Below are positions 47,996-58,944 of a DNA stretch of 64,000 nt, one piece after another. The DNA is from Rhineura floridana (taxonomy: Eukaryota; Chordata; Lepidosauria; Squamata; Rhineuridae): assembly GCF_030035675.1 (NCBI RefSeq), contig NC_084481.1, positions 119,191,517 to 119,255,516 of the forward strand, given 5' to 3'. The notes under the pieces were generated by a model, which did no database searches, was not told where the DNA came from, and was given only the letters and a program-made list of their open reading frames with translations. How positions within the stretch are numbered: the first letter of the stretch is position 1; each line of letters starts with the position of its first letter. Position numbers and translations under genes: made by a program.

Positions 47996-48762
47996 TGCTC
48001 TGAGTTTTTTTAAAAATATGTTAAAGCAAAGAAACATTAAGCAAAAATAATTATTTTTGCTGAGGTTCTCTCTACAGTTATTGTTTATATTGGGAGGTGG
48101 GGAATTATGAATCTCATCCAGTTATATCACAACATGTCATAGTCATGTTCTGTTATTAACCCTAAAATCAGTCAGAAAATGGTAAGCTTCACTTGGGATC
48201 CAGGCTAACTTAACAAGGAAGTTCACAGAATGAAAATTTCCGGTCCATCGTGCTGCATACAAAAAAAGGCTCTTTGGACCTCTGCCTAGCTTTGGGTGAT
48301 CATTCCATCCTCAGCAGCCATCCACATACCATCCCATGTTGTTCAGGAGAAGCTTTTCAGCAGATGCAGATGACTCGTGGACTGGAGGGGATGGCAAAAC
48401 TTTTCTTACATGAACTTCCTTAGGTTTACCTTAAGATCCAAGTCATAATTTCTACATTTCTTTCAATTAACCTTCAATTAACCCTTCAAACACATAATTG
48501 AGAAAAGAGAGTGGATGAATGAAGGTCAGCCAAAATGAAATCGTATGAGACAAAGCATTCTAGAAGGGGATTCCACAGTGCCCAGTAGCGAAGTCTCAGC
48601 AAGGGAAATCTAGATTCCCAATAGCCATATAATTTTGCAAGTAGAGTTTGCTCTCACAATGCAGAACTATATTGATTGAGCTCTTAAACAACTGGAATGT
48701 AATCCAGTATTAAGCGTATTCCTGCATAATACAAATATTGCATAAAACAAAAACTGACTTCT
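47996..48762. other. Intergenic stretch downstream of PSMA1
   Basis: I see no gene or clear repeat in it. Confidence 0.5.
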
Positions 48763-48763
48763 A

Positions 48764-48982
48764 TATATTTATTACATTTATATCCCACCTTTCCTCCAAG
48801 GAGCTCAATGTGGTACTCCCCCTCCCAATTTTGTCCTCAGAGCAACCCTGTGAGGTAGGTTAGGCTAAGAGACTGACTGACCCAAGGTCACCCAGTGACC
48901 TTCATGGGCAAGCAGGAATTTGAACCCTGATCTTCTAGGTCCCAGTCTGACACTCTAACCATTGCACCACACTGGCTCTCCC
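48764..48982 (-). repeat. Sauria-type SINE, minus orientation
   Basis: The reversed tail 'tatatcccacctttcctcca' is followed by 'gcaaccctgtgaggtaggtt', 'cacccagtgaccttcatggg', box B complement 'gaatttgaaccctgatct' and 'ctctaaccattgcaccac'. It is well preserved. Confidence 0.85.
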
Positions 48983-49084
48983 AAAGTTAGTTGACTGCAG
49001 CCAAACAGATGCGTGCACTGTTTTACAGAATATCTTACACGGAATATTTAATACTTGTATTGTTTTTAAGAAAAAGTCATGTGG

Positions 49085-49440
49085 TTCTTTATTACGGCAT
49101 ATGTTTTCACGGACTACAGGCCACTTCCTCAGATGCTAGATGATGAATCCATCCCATCGGACTGGGGAAAGAGGAGAGTGATGAGACAGGAAGGCCTCTC
49201 TATTAGCTTTGCTGAAAGGCCCAAAACTTTTGATGAGTCCTCTTCTTGAAATATTTCCATTTCAGCTGGTTATTATCCTAAAGCTAAGAACAAGTGTCTG
49301 AGTTTGCTTTTTTCCTCCACCTTCCCAATCCCCTGTTATTTTGTGTCATGTTATAGATTGTAAGCCTGAAGGCAGGAAGTATTTGTAATCCGTTCTGAGA
49401 GCCTTTTTTGGCTGAAGAGGGGGATAAAAATGCTTTAAAA
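49085..49440 (+). repeat. SINE/LINE-tail family, copy 2
   Basis: It shares 'gctggttatt', 'gtttgcttttttcctccacc', 'ttgtgtcatgtta', 'gcctgaaggcagg' and 'tttggctgaagagg' with 2085-2290. Confidence 0.5.
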
Positions 49441-49500
49441 TCAGTTTAGTAGGAAGACTAAGTACACTAATACAGGCTAAGTACACATTCACCTGGTCAC

Positions 49501-49914
49501 CAGGGCTGTGGAGTCGGAAGCAATTGTGGGTGGAGTCGGATTCAGTAGAAATGTACCGACTCCGGCTTCAAAATAAATTTTGATTGACAAATTTTTTAAA
49601 ATATAAATTCAAAATGTCAAAGAAGCTTCCCATGAAGTCAGCTGTAGTTGAGCATTTCACCATAACTCAAGATGGAAAACATTTTGTGTGTCAGTGTATG
49701 ACACAGGACCCAGATGAAGACAAATGCTGTGATGCCAAGATCAGTGCATATTCAGGCAGCGATAAAAATGCTCCTATGAGAGCTTCCAATTTAAAAAGAC
49801 ATTTACAGCCCTTTCCAGGGCTGTGGAGTTGGAAGCAATTTTGGGTGGAGTCAGAGTCGGACAGTAGAAAAATAGTCGGAGTCGAAGGTTTGGCGTACCG
49901 ACTACACAGCCCTG
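49501..49914 (+). mobile_element. Short hAT element carrying a BED-finger piece
   Basis: The ends are CAGGGCTGTGGAGTCGG and CCGACTACACAGCCCTG, with an exact 8-bp duplication CTGGTCAC (49493-49500 and 49915-49922). Inside, a plus frame (ATG at 49614) reads MSKKLPMKSAVVEHFTITQD, then VCQC, CCDAKIS and ASNLKRHLQ. This is the BED zinc finger at the start of hAT transposases, cut off after it. A second copy of the left end begins at 49818, so the element is internally rearranged. Confidence 0.85.
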
Positions 49915-50330
49915 CTGGTCACTTGTAAAAATTGTGATGAAGCAGAACAATAGCAAACGAAGAGATTTGGATTAAAGGAATGTGCTTCAGTTTGTTGGTG
50001 TCCCATGTGTTGGAACTAACAATCACTGCAATAGACGGAGGAAAGCACCAGCCTCTCACTGGCTGATTGCCCGCCTCTATCTGATCAAGAACACACACAA
50101 AAAGATGGAATCTGTTAACAGTTTCACAGATCACCTAATGATTCATTAGTTGTGAAAGTGATCTCCATCTTCTACAAATCCCCTCCATACCATTCTCCTT
50201 CCCTTGTGTGTGTTGTATTTTCTTTTTCTGTTCTGCAAACCTGGTGAGAGCCAGGATCTTATTTTTGCTTATGTACAGCAATCCACCCTGCATTGTGTAT
50301 TAAATTGTAATTGCTGCCATCTGCTTTGGG

Positions 50331-50546
50331 AATAATAATTTATTATGACATTTCTATCCCATCTTTCCTTCACGAAGCTCAAGGTGGCGTACAAACATAG
50401 TTTTCCACACACAAAACCTGTGACATAGGTTAGGCTGAGAGCCAATGATTGACCCAAGGCCACCCAATGAGCTTCACAGCTAAGTGAGGATTTGAACCTG
50501 ATCTCCCAGGACCCAGTTTAACACTCTAACTATGGCACTGCACTGG
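50331..50546 (-). repeat. Sauria-type SINE, minus orientation
   Basis: It holds 'tttctatcccatctttcctt', 'cacgaagctcaaggtggcg', 'gtgacataggttaggctga', 'caatgagcttcacagctaag' and the tRNA-like end 'cactctaactatggcactgc'. Confidence 0.8.
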
Positions 50547-51325
50547 TATGTGTCTGGAACATGGAATAAAAATGTAATATGTGTGGGCAGGCCAGTTAAT
50601 AAATTATTTTACCAGCCAGCCTGCTTCCACATACCTACATTCATTTGTTCAGTCATTTATTTGCAAGGTTGGTGGTCACAGCTTTCCTGGAGCTACCATT
50701 TAATGGCAGGCCTAATGGCTGCATTGCATCTTGACATTCCTAAATTGAAATCTCATTTATAATTTTAATGCACAACTTTACCTTATACAGGAGCCTCATG
50801 GCATTTTCCTTTTAACCAACAGGCTTCTAATATTGCAATCACATGACAGCAAAGGTGCTCCCTTTTGTAATAGGCAGAACAAACTATAGACTATAGTCAC
50901 TACACAAGGCATCAAACTGCACTGTTCTCTTGCTTTTCTAACTTGAATTAAACATGCACAGCACAGCTTCTTCCCTAAAAGTTTTAAACAGGCGCAGAAC
51001 AGGCTTTGATTAAGTTTTCATTTTCAGGAGACTAACAGCTCAATTCTAAATATGAGCATGGAAGTAAGAGATTCACTAATTTCAATGAGAGTTCTTTATA
51101 ACTATAGATTAGGTCTGCACCACTTATCCTGGAAATAAACTCTTTTGAACTCAGTAGCATTTGGACAAAACCAAGCATATATGAACCATTTATTGTCATG
51201 TTCACATGGTTATTAACATGGAACTTGTGCAGGCCACCTGGGCTCTAACAACGTATTTGCTCATTGCTGCTTTCTCAATAATAAGGATTTTACCTGCGTA
51301 GTTGTGTTCCAGGTATTTTATTTCT

Positions 51326-53203
51326 TTTCTTTTTTTTATCATTAATTTTTATTCAAATTTTCAAAAACAAAACAAAACAAAAATACAAATTAAACAATAA
51401 AATAAAATGTTGACTTCCGATTTGTCGCAGATCAGTTATAGGTCTACAATATATAACAAACCTGTCTCTTAAATTATATTACAAAATCACTTTCCTCCTG
51501 TAGTTATCTTAATTAATCATCAAATCTCATAAACATCACTTTATTCTTTCCACAAAAAGTCAAAGAGAGGTTTCAACTCCTTGAGAAATATATCTATCGA
51601 TTTTTCTCCAAATAAGCATATCAATTAATCCATCTCATCAAATCTATTAGGTCCAATAATTTCAATAGCCATTCTTCCATTATCAGTGTTAATTCCATCT
51701 TCCATCCTTGCACCCATAATAATCCTGTTAGGTCCAGTAATTTCAGTAGCCATTCTTCCGTTATCAGTATCCCATAATAATCTTGCTGTCATAGCCATAG
51801 TCATATAATAAGAGTCTAATGGGAATTTCCTTCATCACAAATAATTCCTTGCCATCAATTCTGAATGTGTTGCTGAAATATTGTTGTAAAATCATATCTC
51901 TATTCTTCTTTTTTACGAAATGCACTGGCACATCTCTTGAGAGTTTTTCCATTGTCACATATCTGTAATTAATTCTATAGATTTTTTCTATGTCAAGCTC
52001 CATCACATCATTCCAGTCCAGAAGTTTATCCAAGACATTGATAACTTTATCTCTGATATCTTCATTAATTTCTTCAAGGACAACGCTGAATTCCAAACAG
52101 TAAACTTTATCTCTAATATCCATAAACTCCAAATCTTTTTCCAGTTCCACATTTGTTCCAATCTCCAGGGCTTGCATCTTCCCTTTAATTTTTCTTTTTT
52201 CATCTTCTGATGCTTGTCCAGTTGTATCTCTGATCTCATCAACCTCCCCTCTCACAAAATCCCCTATTTCTATAAGCTCCTGCTTTATTTTGCCAAATTC
52301 AATTTTCATCTCCTGTCTGCCCTGTCTCAGGGTTTGTTTCGTTATCTCAATCTCATCCATTATTTTCTGAAACATATTTACTTCCAGGATCTCAGCCACT
52401 TTCTTGATTGCCATTCTTAAAACCACGAAGAAAAAGAAAACCACTTCTTATTCCAGCAACAAAGGGGTTAATATTCCAAGCTTGATGACATCACAGTGTA
52501 GACAGCACAGCCCGCCTTATCTCTTATATGTTCAGGAATGCAAAACAAATTTAGTTCACAGCATCAAAACAGTTAGTGGCATCGAGAACAAGCAGATTCA
52601 TCAAAATGAAATAAAATAGTCCCAGACATATAATACTAAGAAATTCATAAATCAGATTTATTTATTTTTTCTCTTCGGAATAGAAATCCCTCATCCGTTT
52701 GTATCTTTAAAATGCACAATTCCAGGCCAGCTTTTTGCAATAAAAACAAAGATAAGCTATTTCGATTTCTTTCCTCCTTAATTTCGTGAATGAAAGAGAA
52801 GAGTTATAACTCACCCAGGGATTCTTTATAGCTGATTCATTGACAAATCTCTTTTTGCTGTAACAATTTAAGCCAGATGATAAAAATAGAAAGAGGGGTG
52901 CTTGCCTGTTAATCCGTTTTTCTTTAAAGAAAAGATAAACGTCTCGCTTAATCAGTTAGAGCTTGTTTGAAAGTCCGTCCGGTGCTGCTGGCTGAACCTT
53001 CTTTCACAAACTAATGAAATCCAGTCCCCCCAACAAACACAAGCTTCTGTGGTTAATCTCTAGGTTTCTCCCTTCCCGGGAGAAAGTCTTTACCAGTCAA
53101 AAAAAAAAATTCTGACTGATTTTAAAACTGAAAAAGCTTATTCTGAGACGAGAGCTCATCTCAAAGGCAGGCACAGGCGAGGCAACCCTTCCCAGAAGTC
53201 CAG
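51326..53203 (-). mobile_element. L1-like element with ORF1 and almost no ORF2 (HAL1-like)
   Basis: A perfect 28-base target duplication flanks the element (51298-51325 and 53204-53231). The poly(A) end is at the left, as a T run with an AAACAAAAC-type tail. On the minus strand, a 5' UTR of about 0.8 kb precedes ORF1, and about 0.44 kb of sequence follows it. The post-ORF1 part can be read in scraps resembling the L1 ORF2 C-terminal tail (EWLLKLLDL, LKPLFDFLW-like) and contains a diverged duplication of about 66 bases (near 51640-51770). The endonuclease and reverse transcriptase are absent. The perfect duplication points to a recent insertion, mobilised in trans. Confidence 0.85.
51764..52414 (-). 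CDS. L1 ORF1p-like protein of the HAL1-like element
   Basis: It encodes 216 residues from ATG at 52414. An N-terminal coiled coil (residues about 1-100, many E/K/I heptads) is followed by an RRM/CTD-like part (MELDIEKIYRINYRYVTMEK, VHFVKKKNRDMILQQYF, LFVMKEIPIRLL) in the order of L1 ORF1p, a trimeric RNA-binding chaperone. The frame is open throughout. The length is shorter than mammalian ORF1p (about 338). Confidence 0.75.
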   Translation of the reverse strand: MAIKKVAEILEVNMFQKIMDEIEITKQTLRQGRQEMKIEFGKIKQELIEIGDFVRGEVDEIRDTTGQASEDEKRKIKGKMQALEIGTNVELEKDLEFMDIRDKVYCLEFSVVLEEINEDIRDKVINVLDKLLDWNDVMELDIEKIYRINYRYVTMEKLSRDVPVHFVKKKNRDMILQQYFSNTFRIDGKELFVMKEIPIRLLLYDYGYDSKIIMGY

Positions 53204-53614
53204 GTAGTTGTGTTCCAGGTATTTTATTTCTAATTGTTGTGATTTTTTTTTAGTTTTACTGGGCAGGGCATTATTTTAATGCTAATACTGATTAATGTTC
53301 ATCAATTTTAGTGTTGTGTTTTTCTGGGCCCCATTATGGAATGGGGTCATATTTCAGTGATACAGCATCTACTTTGCATGCAGGAAGGTCCCAGGTTCAA
53401 CCTCCAGCTATGGCTAGGAGAGAGATCTGTCTGAAGCCCTAGAGAGGACTGTTGCCAGTCAATGTAGGTAAATGGTAATGCTGAGCTATATTCAGTATAT
53501 TCCTTACAGAGCTTGGAAGTAACTCGTTATTTTTAACGAGTTACTTTTAATTCGTTACAATTTTAAATAACGAGTGGGTAATTCCATTACATTTGACAAG
53601 TAACGGAACGAATC

Positions 53615-53730
53615 CAGAGCTTGGAAAAGTTACTTTTTTGAACTACAACTCCCATCAGCCCCAGCCAGCATGGCCACTGGATTGGGCTGATGGGAGTTGT
53701 AGTTCAAAAAAGTAACTTTTCCAAGCTCTG
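53615..53730. mobile_element. Palindromic MITE with the same ends as the host hAT
   Basis: It starts CAGAGCTTGGAAAAGTTAC and ends with the exact inverse. The arms continue to 'actacaactcccatcagccc'. It is an almost perfect hairpin sitting in the 5' part of the hAT. No clear 8-bp duplication is seen, so it may be an internal palindrome of the element rather than a separate insertion. Confidence 0.6.
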
Positions 53731-54034
53731 GTAATTTCCCTACTTTTCAGCTGCAACTTTAACGTTTCCACGTTAGGTTGGACGTTACTTGGGGGCGGGA
53801 ACAAGGGGAAGTCAGCTCCTGGCTGTGATTGGTTAACACAAGACATGTGCCTCACACTGATTGGACCTCTGCACAGACTGTCTCTTCCCTCGTGATCTGT
53901 GTTAGGAGGCACGAGGGAAGAGATGAATAGGCAGGGGGAGCCTGCTAGCGTCTGACTCTGAGAGGAAAAAATGGACGCCGGAGGAAAAAGCCAGGGCAAG
54001 GACAACAACGGAGGAGAAAGAAGGCTGCAGCAGA

Positions 54035-57000
54035 ATGGCGAAGAGCTGTGGAGGTGAGTGACTATGATTTGTGTGTGTGTGTGCCCCGGTGTGTGTGTTT
54101 TCGGCTGGAGTCTCTGGTTTTGGGGGGGGGCTCCGGCTCTCTGGCTACCACCCCTTACTCTCTGGACTCTCCGCTTCAATTTAAAAAAAAATTAAGTTTC
54201 TAGGTGGTCTAATTCCCGAGATATACACCAAAACGTAAACCCCCCCGCACAACTTTTTTTTAAACAGATCATGCTCTAGCTACAACTCCCATCAGCCCAA
54301 TCCAGTGGCCATGCTGGCTGGGGCTGATGGGAGTTGTAGTTTAAAGTAACTTTTCAAAGCTCTGGCTGCAACCCCACCCTTTCATGATTGTGAGTAAAGT
54401 GCAGACTTGTGTTTGTGTTGTAAATCTCTCTCCCTCCAACCCTATTTTTAAAGAAATTAGGCAGGGTTTATCACAGTTTTTATTATGTAGGAAACTAATA
54501 CTCATTTTTTAAAAAAATGAATGAAGTTTATTTATTTATTTTTATTATTTTATTTATATCCCACCCTTCCTCCCAGTAGGAGCGCAGGGCAGCAAACAAA
54601 AGCACTAAAAACACTTTAAAAATCATAAAAACAGACTTTAAAATATATTAAAACAAAACATCTTTAAAAACATTTTTAAAAGCTTTAAAAACATTTTTTT
54701 TAAGAAAAAGTTTAAAAACATATTAAAAAACAATTTCAACACAGACGCAGACTGGGATAAGCTCTCAACTTAAAGGACTTGTTAAAAGAACAAGTTCCTT
54801 ATCACTTGAGGCTGCAGTTTTCCCTGGTTGAGTAAGCCCCATTGAATACATTGGGACTTGCTTCTGAGTAAACAAACATAGGATTGCACTATAAATATCT
54901 TTACAGGTTATATAAATAAACATATTTGATAGTCATGCTTATATAAATATTTTCATAGAATCATAGAATAGTAGAGTTGGAAGGGGTCTATAAGGCCATC
55001 AAGTCCAACCCCCTGCTCAATGCAGGAATCCAAATCAAAGCATTCCCGACAGATGGCTGTCCAGCTGAATGCCTCCAGTGTCGGAGAGCCCACTACCTCT
55101 CTAGTAATTAGTTCCATTGTTGTATGGCTCTAACAGTTAGGAAGCTTTTCCTGATGTCCAGTCGAAATCTGGCTTCTTGCAACTTGAGCCCATTATTCTG
55201 TGTCCTGCACTCTGGGATCATTGAGAAGAGATCCCGGCCCTCCTCTGTGTGGCAACCTTTCAAGTACTTGAAGAGTGCTATCATATCTCCCCTCAGTCTT
55301 CTCTTCTCCAGGTTAAATATGCCCAGTTCCTTCAGTCTCTCCTCATAGGGCGTTGTTTACAGTCCCCTGATCATCCTTGTTGCCCTCTTTTGAACCTGTT
55401 CCAGTTTGTCTGCATCCTTCTTGAAGTGCAGAGACCAGAACTGGACACAGCACTCAAGATGAGGCCTAACCAGTGCTGAATAGAGGGGAACTAAGACTTC
55501 ACATGATTTGGAAACTATACTTCTGTTAATGCAGCCTGATATAGCATTTGCCTTTTTTGCAGCCACATCACACTGTTGGCTCATATTCAGCTTGTGATCA
55601 ACAACAATTCCAAGATCCTTCTTGCATGTCGTACTGCTGAGCTAAGTATCCCCCATCTTATAACTGTGCATTTGGTTTCTTTTTCCTAAGTGTAGAACTT
55701 TTACTTCCACCCAGTTTTGTCATGCTGTGTCCCTATAAGTATCCAATTGCATACTATGGTTGTACAATACTTCCTTTACATTTTAAGTATGCCTTGGGGT
55801 AGTCATGGTTCTCCATTGTTTTCATCCTGAGGGGCAGATAGGCTGAGAAATGGTGAGTAGCCCATGGTCACCCACTACACTTTATAGCTTATTTTCATTT
55901 TGAAAAATTAATTAAAACAATTTACATGCAGGCAAAATTTATTAAGCGGATTCACACAATATGTGTAAAGCACATCCAACTCGCATTTAAAGCGCAGGAC
56001 TTCCCCTAAAGAATTCTGGGAAGTGTCATTTCCCCCTCACAGTTATAGTTCTCACCACTCTTAACAAACTGCAGTTCCCATGATTCTGTGGTGGGATTCA
56101 TGTGCTTCAAATGGGTGTTGAATGTGCTTTAAAGGAATGGTGTGGATCTGCCCTAGGTATGATGTTCATTCAAGAGTGAATTGAAAAGAACAATTTTAAA
56201 AGATACTTCTTACTCTTACTCATTTTTCAGACCTCTTTCTGAAGTAAAGGGTCAAATCTGTAAAAACATTTGGAGCAGCCACATTAAAAGATAAGGGCAG
56301 GGTATTCCAGGCAGGGGGTTGCCAACCCTGCTTGGATATGGATGTCTTTGCAGAAGAACCCTAGTCAAGGTTTACCAACAGCACAGTCCAAACTATATCT
56401 ACTTAGAAGTCAGTCCTGTTGAGTTCTATGGGGCTTAATCCCTTAGTAAGTGTGTTTAGAATTGCAGCCTTCAGGAGCCTCCATCTTTACTCCCCAAAGC
56501 TCCCATCTAACATCTCCACAATACTAGGCTCCTTTGTCTCTGCTGTGGCCTTCTGGTGACTGCCCTAGCCTGAAGGCACTTAACCCTTCTTGCTGAAAGC
56601 AAGTAGGCTAGATTAAATGTTCCCTACCCAGGCTCATATATATAAAAGATAAACGGCATTTTGTCAAAAGTATTTTTGTCTACATTTTATACCTCATCCT
56701 TGGTTTTCCAAGCTTGGCATGGAATGCTTCTCATACAGAATTAATTTGAAATGCTGCATATTTATTATCATAATCATCATATTCAAAATAAAAAATATAT
56801 GTACCGCCTTCAAGTTGATTCCAACTTATGGTGACCCTATGAATAGGGTTTTCATGAGGCTGAGAGGCAGTGACTGGCCCAAGGTCACTCAGTGAGCTTC
56901 ATGGCTATGTGGGGATTTGAACCCTAGTCTCATTTTGTTCTCACAACAACCCTGTGAGATAGTAGGTTAGACTGGCCCAGGCAGGGTTATTCAGTGAGCA

Positions 57001-58533
57001 AATAGGATCTCTTTTAATTGTGCTATCGACCTGCTTACTTCCACTCTGACTGGGGGATCTTGCAGCATGGGGAAGAGATGGGGGCACATCACAGCTGAAG
57101 TTCACCCATATAGGAGCATTATCTCTTGTTTATTACAGAGATGCCTGTTGCAGGTTTTGCTGCTGAGAGCAGCAGTCAGTTAGTGCGGCCACTTGAGTCA
57201 CAGCTTGTTGATCCTGAGGAGGCAAAACTAGAAAGTGAGGTTCAGAAAGGAGGCCCTGTGCACGAGGAGGAGGAGGGCATGAAGCAGTGCCAGTTGCCCA
57301 CAGCCACATCTGCAGAACAGCAAGTACCATGGTTTGGCTTTGAGAAAGCTTGTACATTTGTGAGCCAGAGTGGGAAAAATGTTGTTGTACGATGCAATTA
57401 CTGCCTTCCAAGGATCAAAAATCTGAGATCAGCTGTTTCCCCCTCATCCAATGTGAAGAAACATTTTGAGGTAAGCCTTTGTCATGCTGGTCCTCAAAGA
57501 GTGTCCATTGTCTATTTATGTTTAAATTGTGAAGTTCCTCTTCCATTTTTTCTTGGATTCATGCTTTGTTCTTCTTCCTCAGAGGGCACACCCTGAGAAG
57601 CTGAGAGCAATTGAAGAAGCAATAAAGGCAAGGAGACGTGGCCTTCCTGAACCAATGCATGACACTCCTCCTCCCAAAATGCTGAAGCAGCAGCAGACAA
57701 CCCTTGAGAGGTGGGGATCTGGCAGGGATCTGCTTCTTCTGGCAGCCTGTGTACACCCTCGCTTCAAACTAGATTGGCTGGAATCGTGTCAGGCCACCAC
57801 CCATACCAACAAGTAAGAACATTAGGGAAGCCCTTTGGGTGGATTACTCCAAGGGAAATGTTGTCTCAAGGGAGGCATCAGAGGGCTTAAGGTGGTAGGC
57901 AGGGGCTGGGCCTTTTCTTCCTGGGGCTCCTCATCACAACCTTGGGTTGCTGCAGGTAATCCTTAAGGGTCTGCTGTGCTGCCCCATGAGTGTGGTGACT
58001 TGGTCACCTTCCTACCTTCCATGTCATCATCCACAGGCTCAGGCTGGACCCTGAACCAGGGGACATGACAAGCATCAGGAAATGAAGAGCAGATGATGGT
58101 TTCCTAACATATATGTGTTAACATATCCTCTCTCTTTCTTAGATACACAATGGAAGCCTTGTTGAAAGCTGAAATAAAGATGGGTGTACTTAATGAGGAC
58201 AGTGATCAGTCTTCAGATAAAGACCAGGAAGGAGATGACTTAGAAGATGACTTCTTTAACTTTCTGCCCCAGGGCAAGAAGTCAGCAGTGGACACTGCTG
58301 AGGAGGAACTGGTGAGGTACCTGAGGTCTCCCAGCAGGGAAGTGTCATCACTCCATGGCTTTCCACGTGTGCTGCGGTGTTTTTTGCAGCACAACACAGG
58401 CATGCCTTCAAGCGCCGCAGTAGAACGCCTGTTCAGTACTGGTGGCAACGTAATGACTGTAAAAAGACATTCCTTGTCTGACATGCTCTTTGAGCATCTT
58501 GTTCTTTTGAGACATAACAGAAACATATTATAA
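54035..58533 (+). CDS. BED-finger + hATC protein, transposase without catalytic core
   Basis: The predicted exons are 54035-54053, 57139-57470, 57583-57812 and 58143-58533. All junctions are GT-AG with matching phases, giving an open frame of 323 residues plus stop. Exon 2 holds most of a BED zinc finger (VPWFGF, CNYC, SSNVKKHFE), and its last histidine comes from exon 3 (HFE|RAH). Exon 3 continues with EKLRAIEEAI and LKQQQTTLERW, and then jumps to LLLLAACVHPRFKLDWL, which in hAT transposases lies far downstream. The RNase H-like core between them is gone. Exon 4 has an acidic stretch and the hATC dimerisation motif (SSAAVERLFSTGG). It could bind DNA and dimerise but not transpose. The first exon and start are the least certain part, and the upstream frame is open too. 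Confidence 0.75.
54530..54810 (-). repeat. LINE 3' tail, minus orientation
   Basis: It holds 'tatatcccacccttcctccc', 'agcgcagggcagcaaac', many AAAACATTTT units, and 'acagacgcagactgggataa'. It is close to the reversed copy at 17490-17790. Confidence 0.65.
54955..55740 (-). repeat. CR1-type LINE 3' end, minus orientation
   Basis: The left edge 'tcatagaatcatagaatagt' holds the CR1 terminal octamer repeats. The minus strand reads a CR1 ORF2 tail ([36 protein letters not shown]). The frame is partly open, so it is younger than most LINE remnants here. Confidence 0.85.
55965..56150. mobile_element. Palindromic MITE (AAAGCACATCCAAC family), copy 2
   Basis: 'taaagcacatccaactcgc' mirrors 'gttgaatgtgctttaaagg', and 'ctaaagaattctgggaagtg' mirrors 'gcagttcccatgattctgtg'. 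It is a relative of 20856-21122. Confidence 0.6.
56795..56935 (-). repeat. tRNA-derived SINE, minus orientation
   Basis: It holds 'accgccttcaagttgattcc', 'tgaccctatgaatagggttt', 'ggcagtgactggcccaaggt' and 'gtggggatttgaaccctagt'. It is a shorter relative of 3000-3512. Confidence 0.7.
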
Positions 58534-58944
58534 AAGCATTTCAAGTGTAAAATTTGATTTCAAGAGTTGGGGTATCTTCATTGCTTGGGGGGATGTGAGA
58601 TTCTGTTATGCCATTATGTTAATCTTAAGGATAATTTTTTTTATTCTACTACCCCCTGTGTGTGTGTGTTTATTTTTAATATTGTTTTAGGCTTCTTAGA
58701 TGTGCAGCAGCCAAGGCCAGCACCTTGTAGGAGTTTTTTAAAAAAAGTAACTGAAATGTAATTGTAGTGATTACTTTTGAGAAAAAGTAATCAGTTACTT
58801 TCAGAGCAATTGTAATTGTAACGGTAATTACTACTTTTTTGGGCCAAGTAATTGTAACTGTAATGTATTGCTTTTTAAAAGTAATCTTCCAAGCTCTGAT
58901 TCCTTATATTCGATGTAAGCAGCTTCCTACGGATTATATATTGT

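Larger units (their letters stand above)
53507..58898 (+). mobile_element. hAT DNA transposon, 5.4 kb, ends intact, core deleted
   Basis: The terminal inverted repeats CAGAGCTTGGAAG and CTTCCAAGCTCTG are flanked by an exact 8-bp duplication ATTCCTTA (53499-53506 and 58899-58906). It carries a four-exon gene (next entry). Intron 1 of that gene is swollen by later insertions: a palindromic MITE near 54270-54360, a LINE tail at 54530-54810, a CR1 end at 54955-55740, a MITE at 55965-56150 and a SINE at 56795-56935. Subterminal AACGAGTTAC/GTAACT repeats near both ends are typical of hAT transposase-binding regions. Confidence 0.9.
53346..58936 (+). repeat. tRNA-like SINE split by the hAT element
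   Basis: The head and body are at 53346-53506 ('tttcagtgatacagcatcta', 'ctttgcatgcaggaaggtcc', 'aggttcaacctccagc', 'gccagtcaatgtagg', 'gctgagctata'). The end is at 58907-58936 ('tattcgatgtaagcagcttc' then 'ctacgg'). The pieces join when the hAT and one copy of its duplication are left out. Confidence 0.75.

Noticed and set aside
53655-54179. 174-codon minus-strand frame
   Set aside because: It crosses the hairpin and the antisense of the hAT first exon. The composition is repeat-like.
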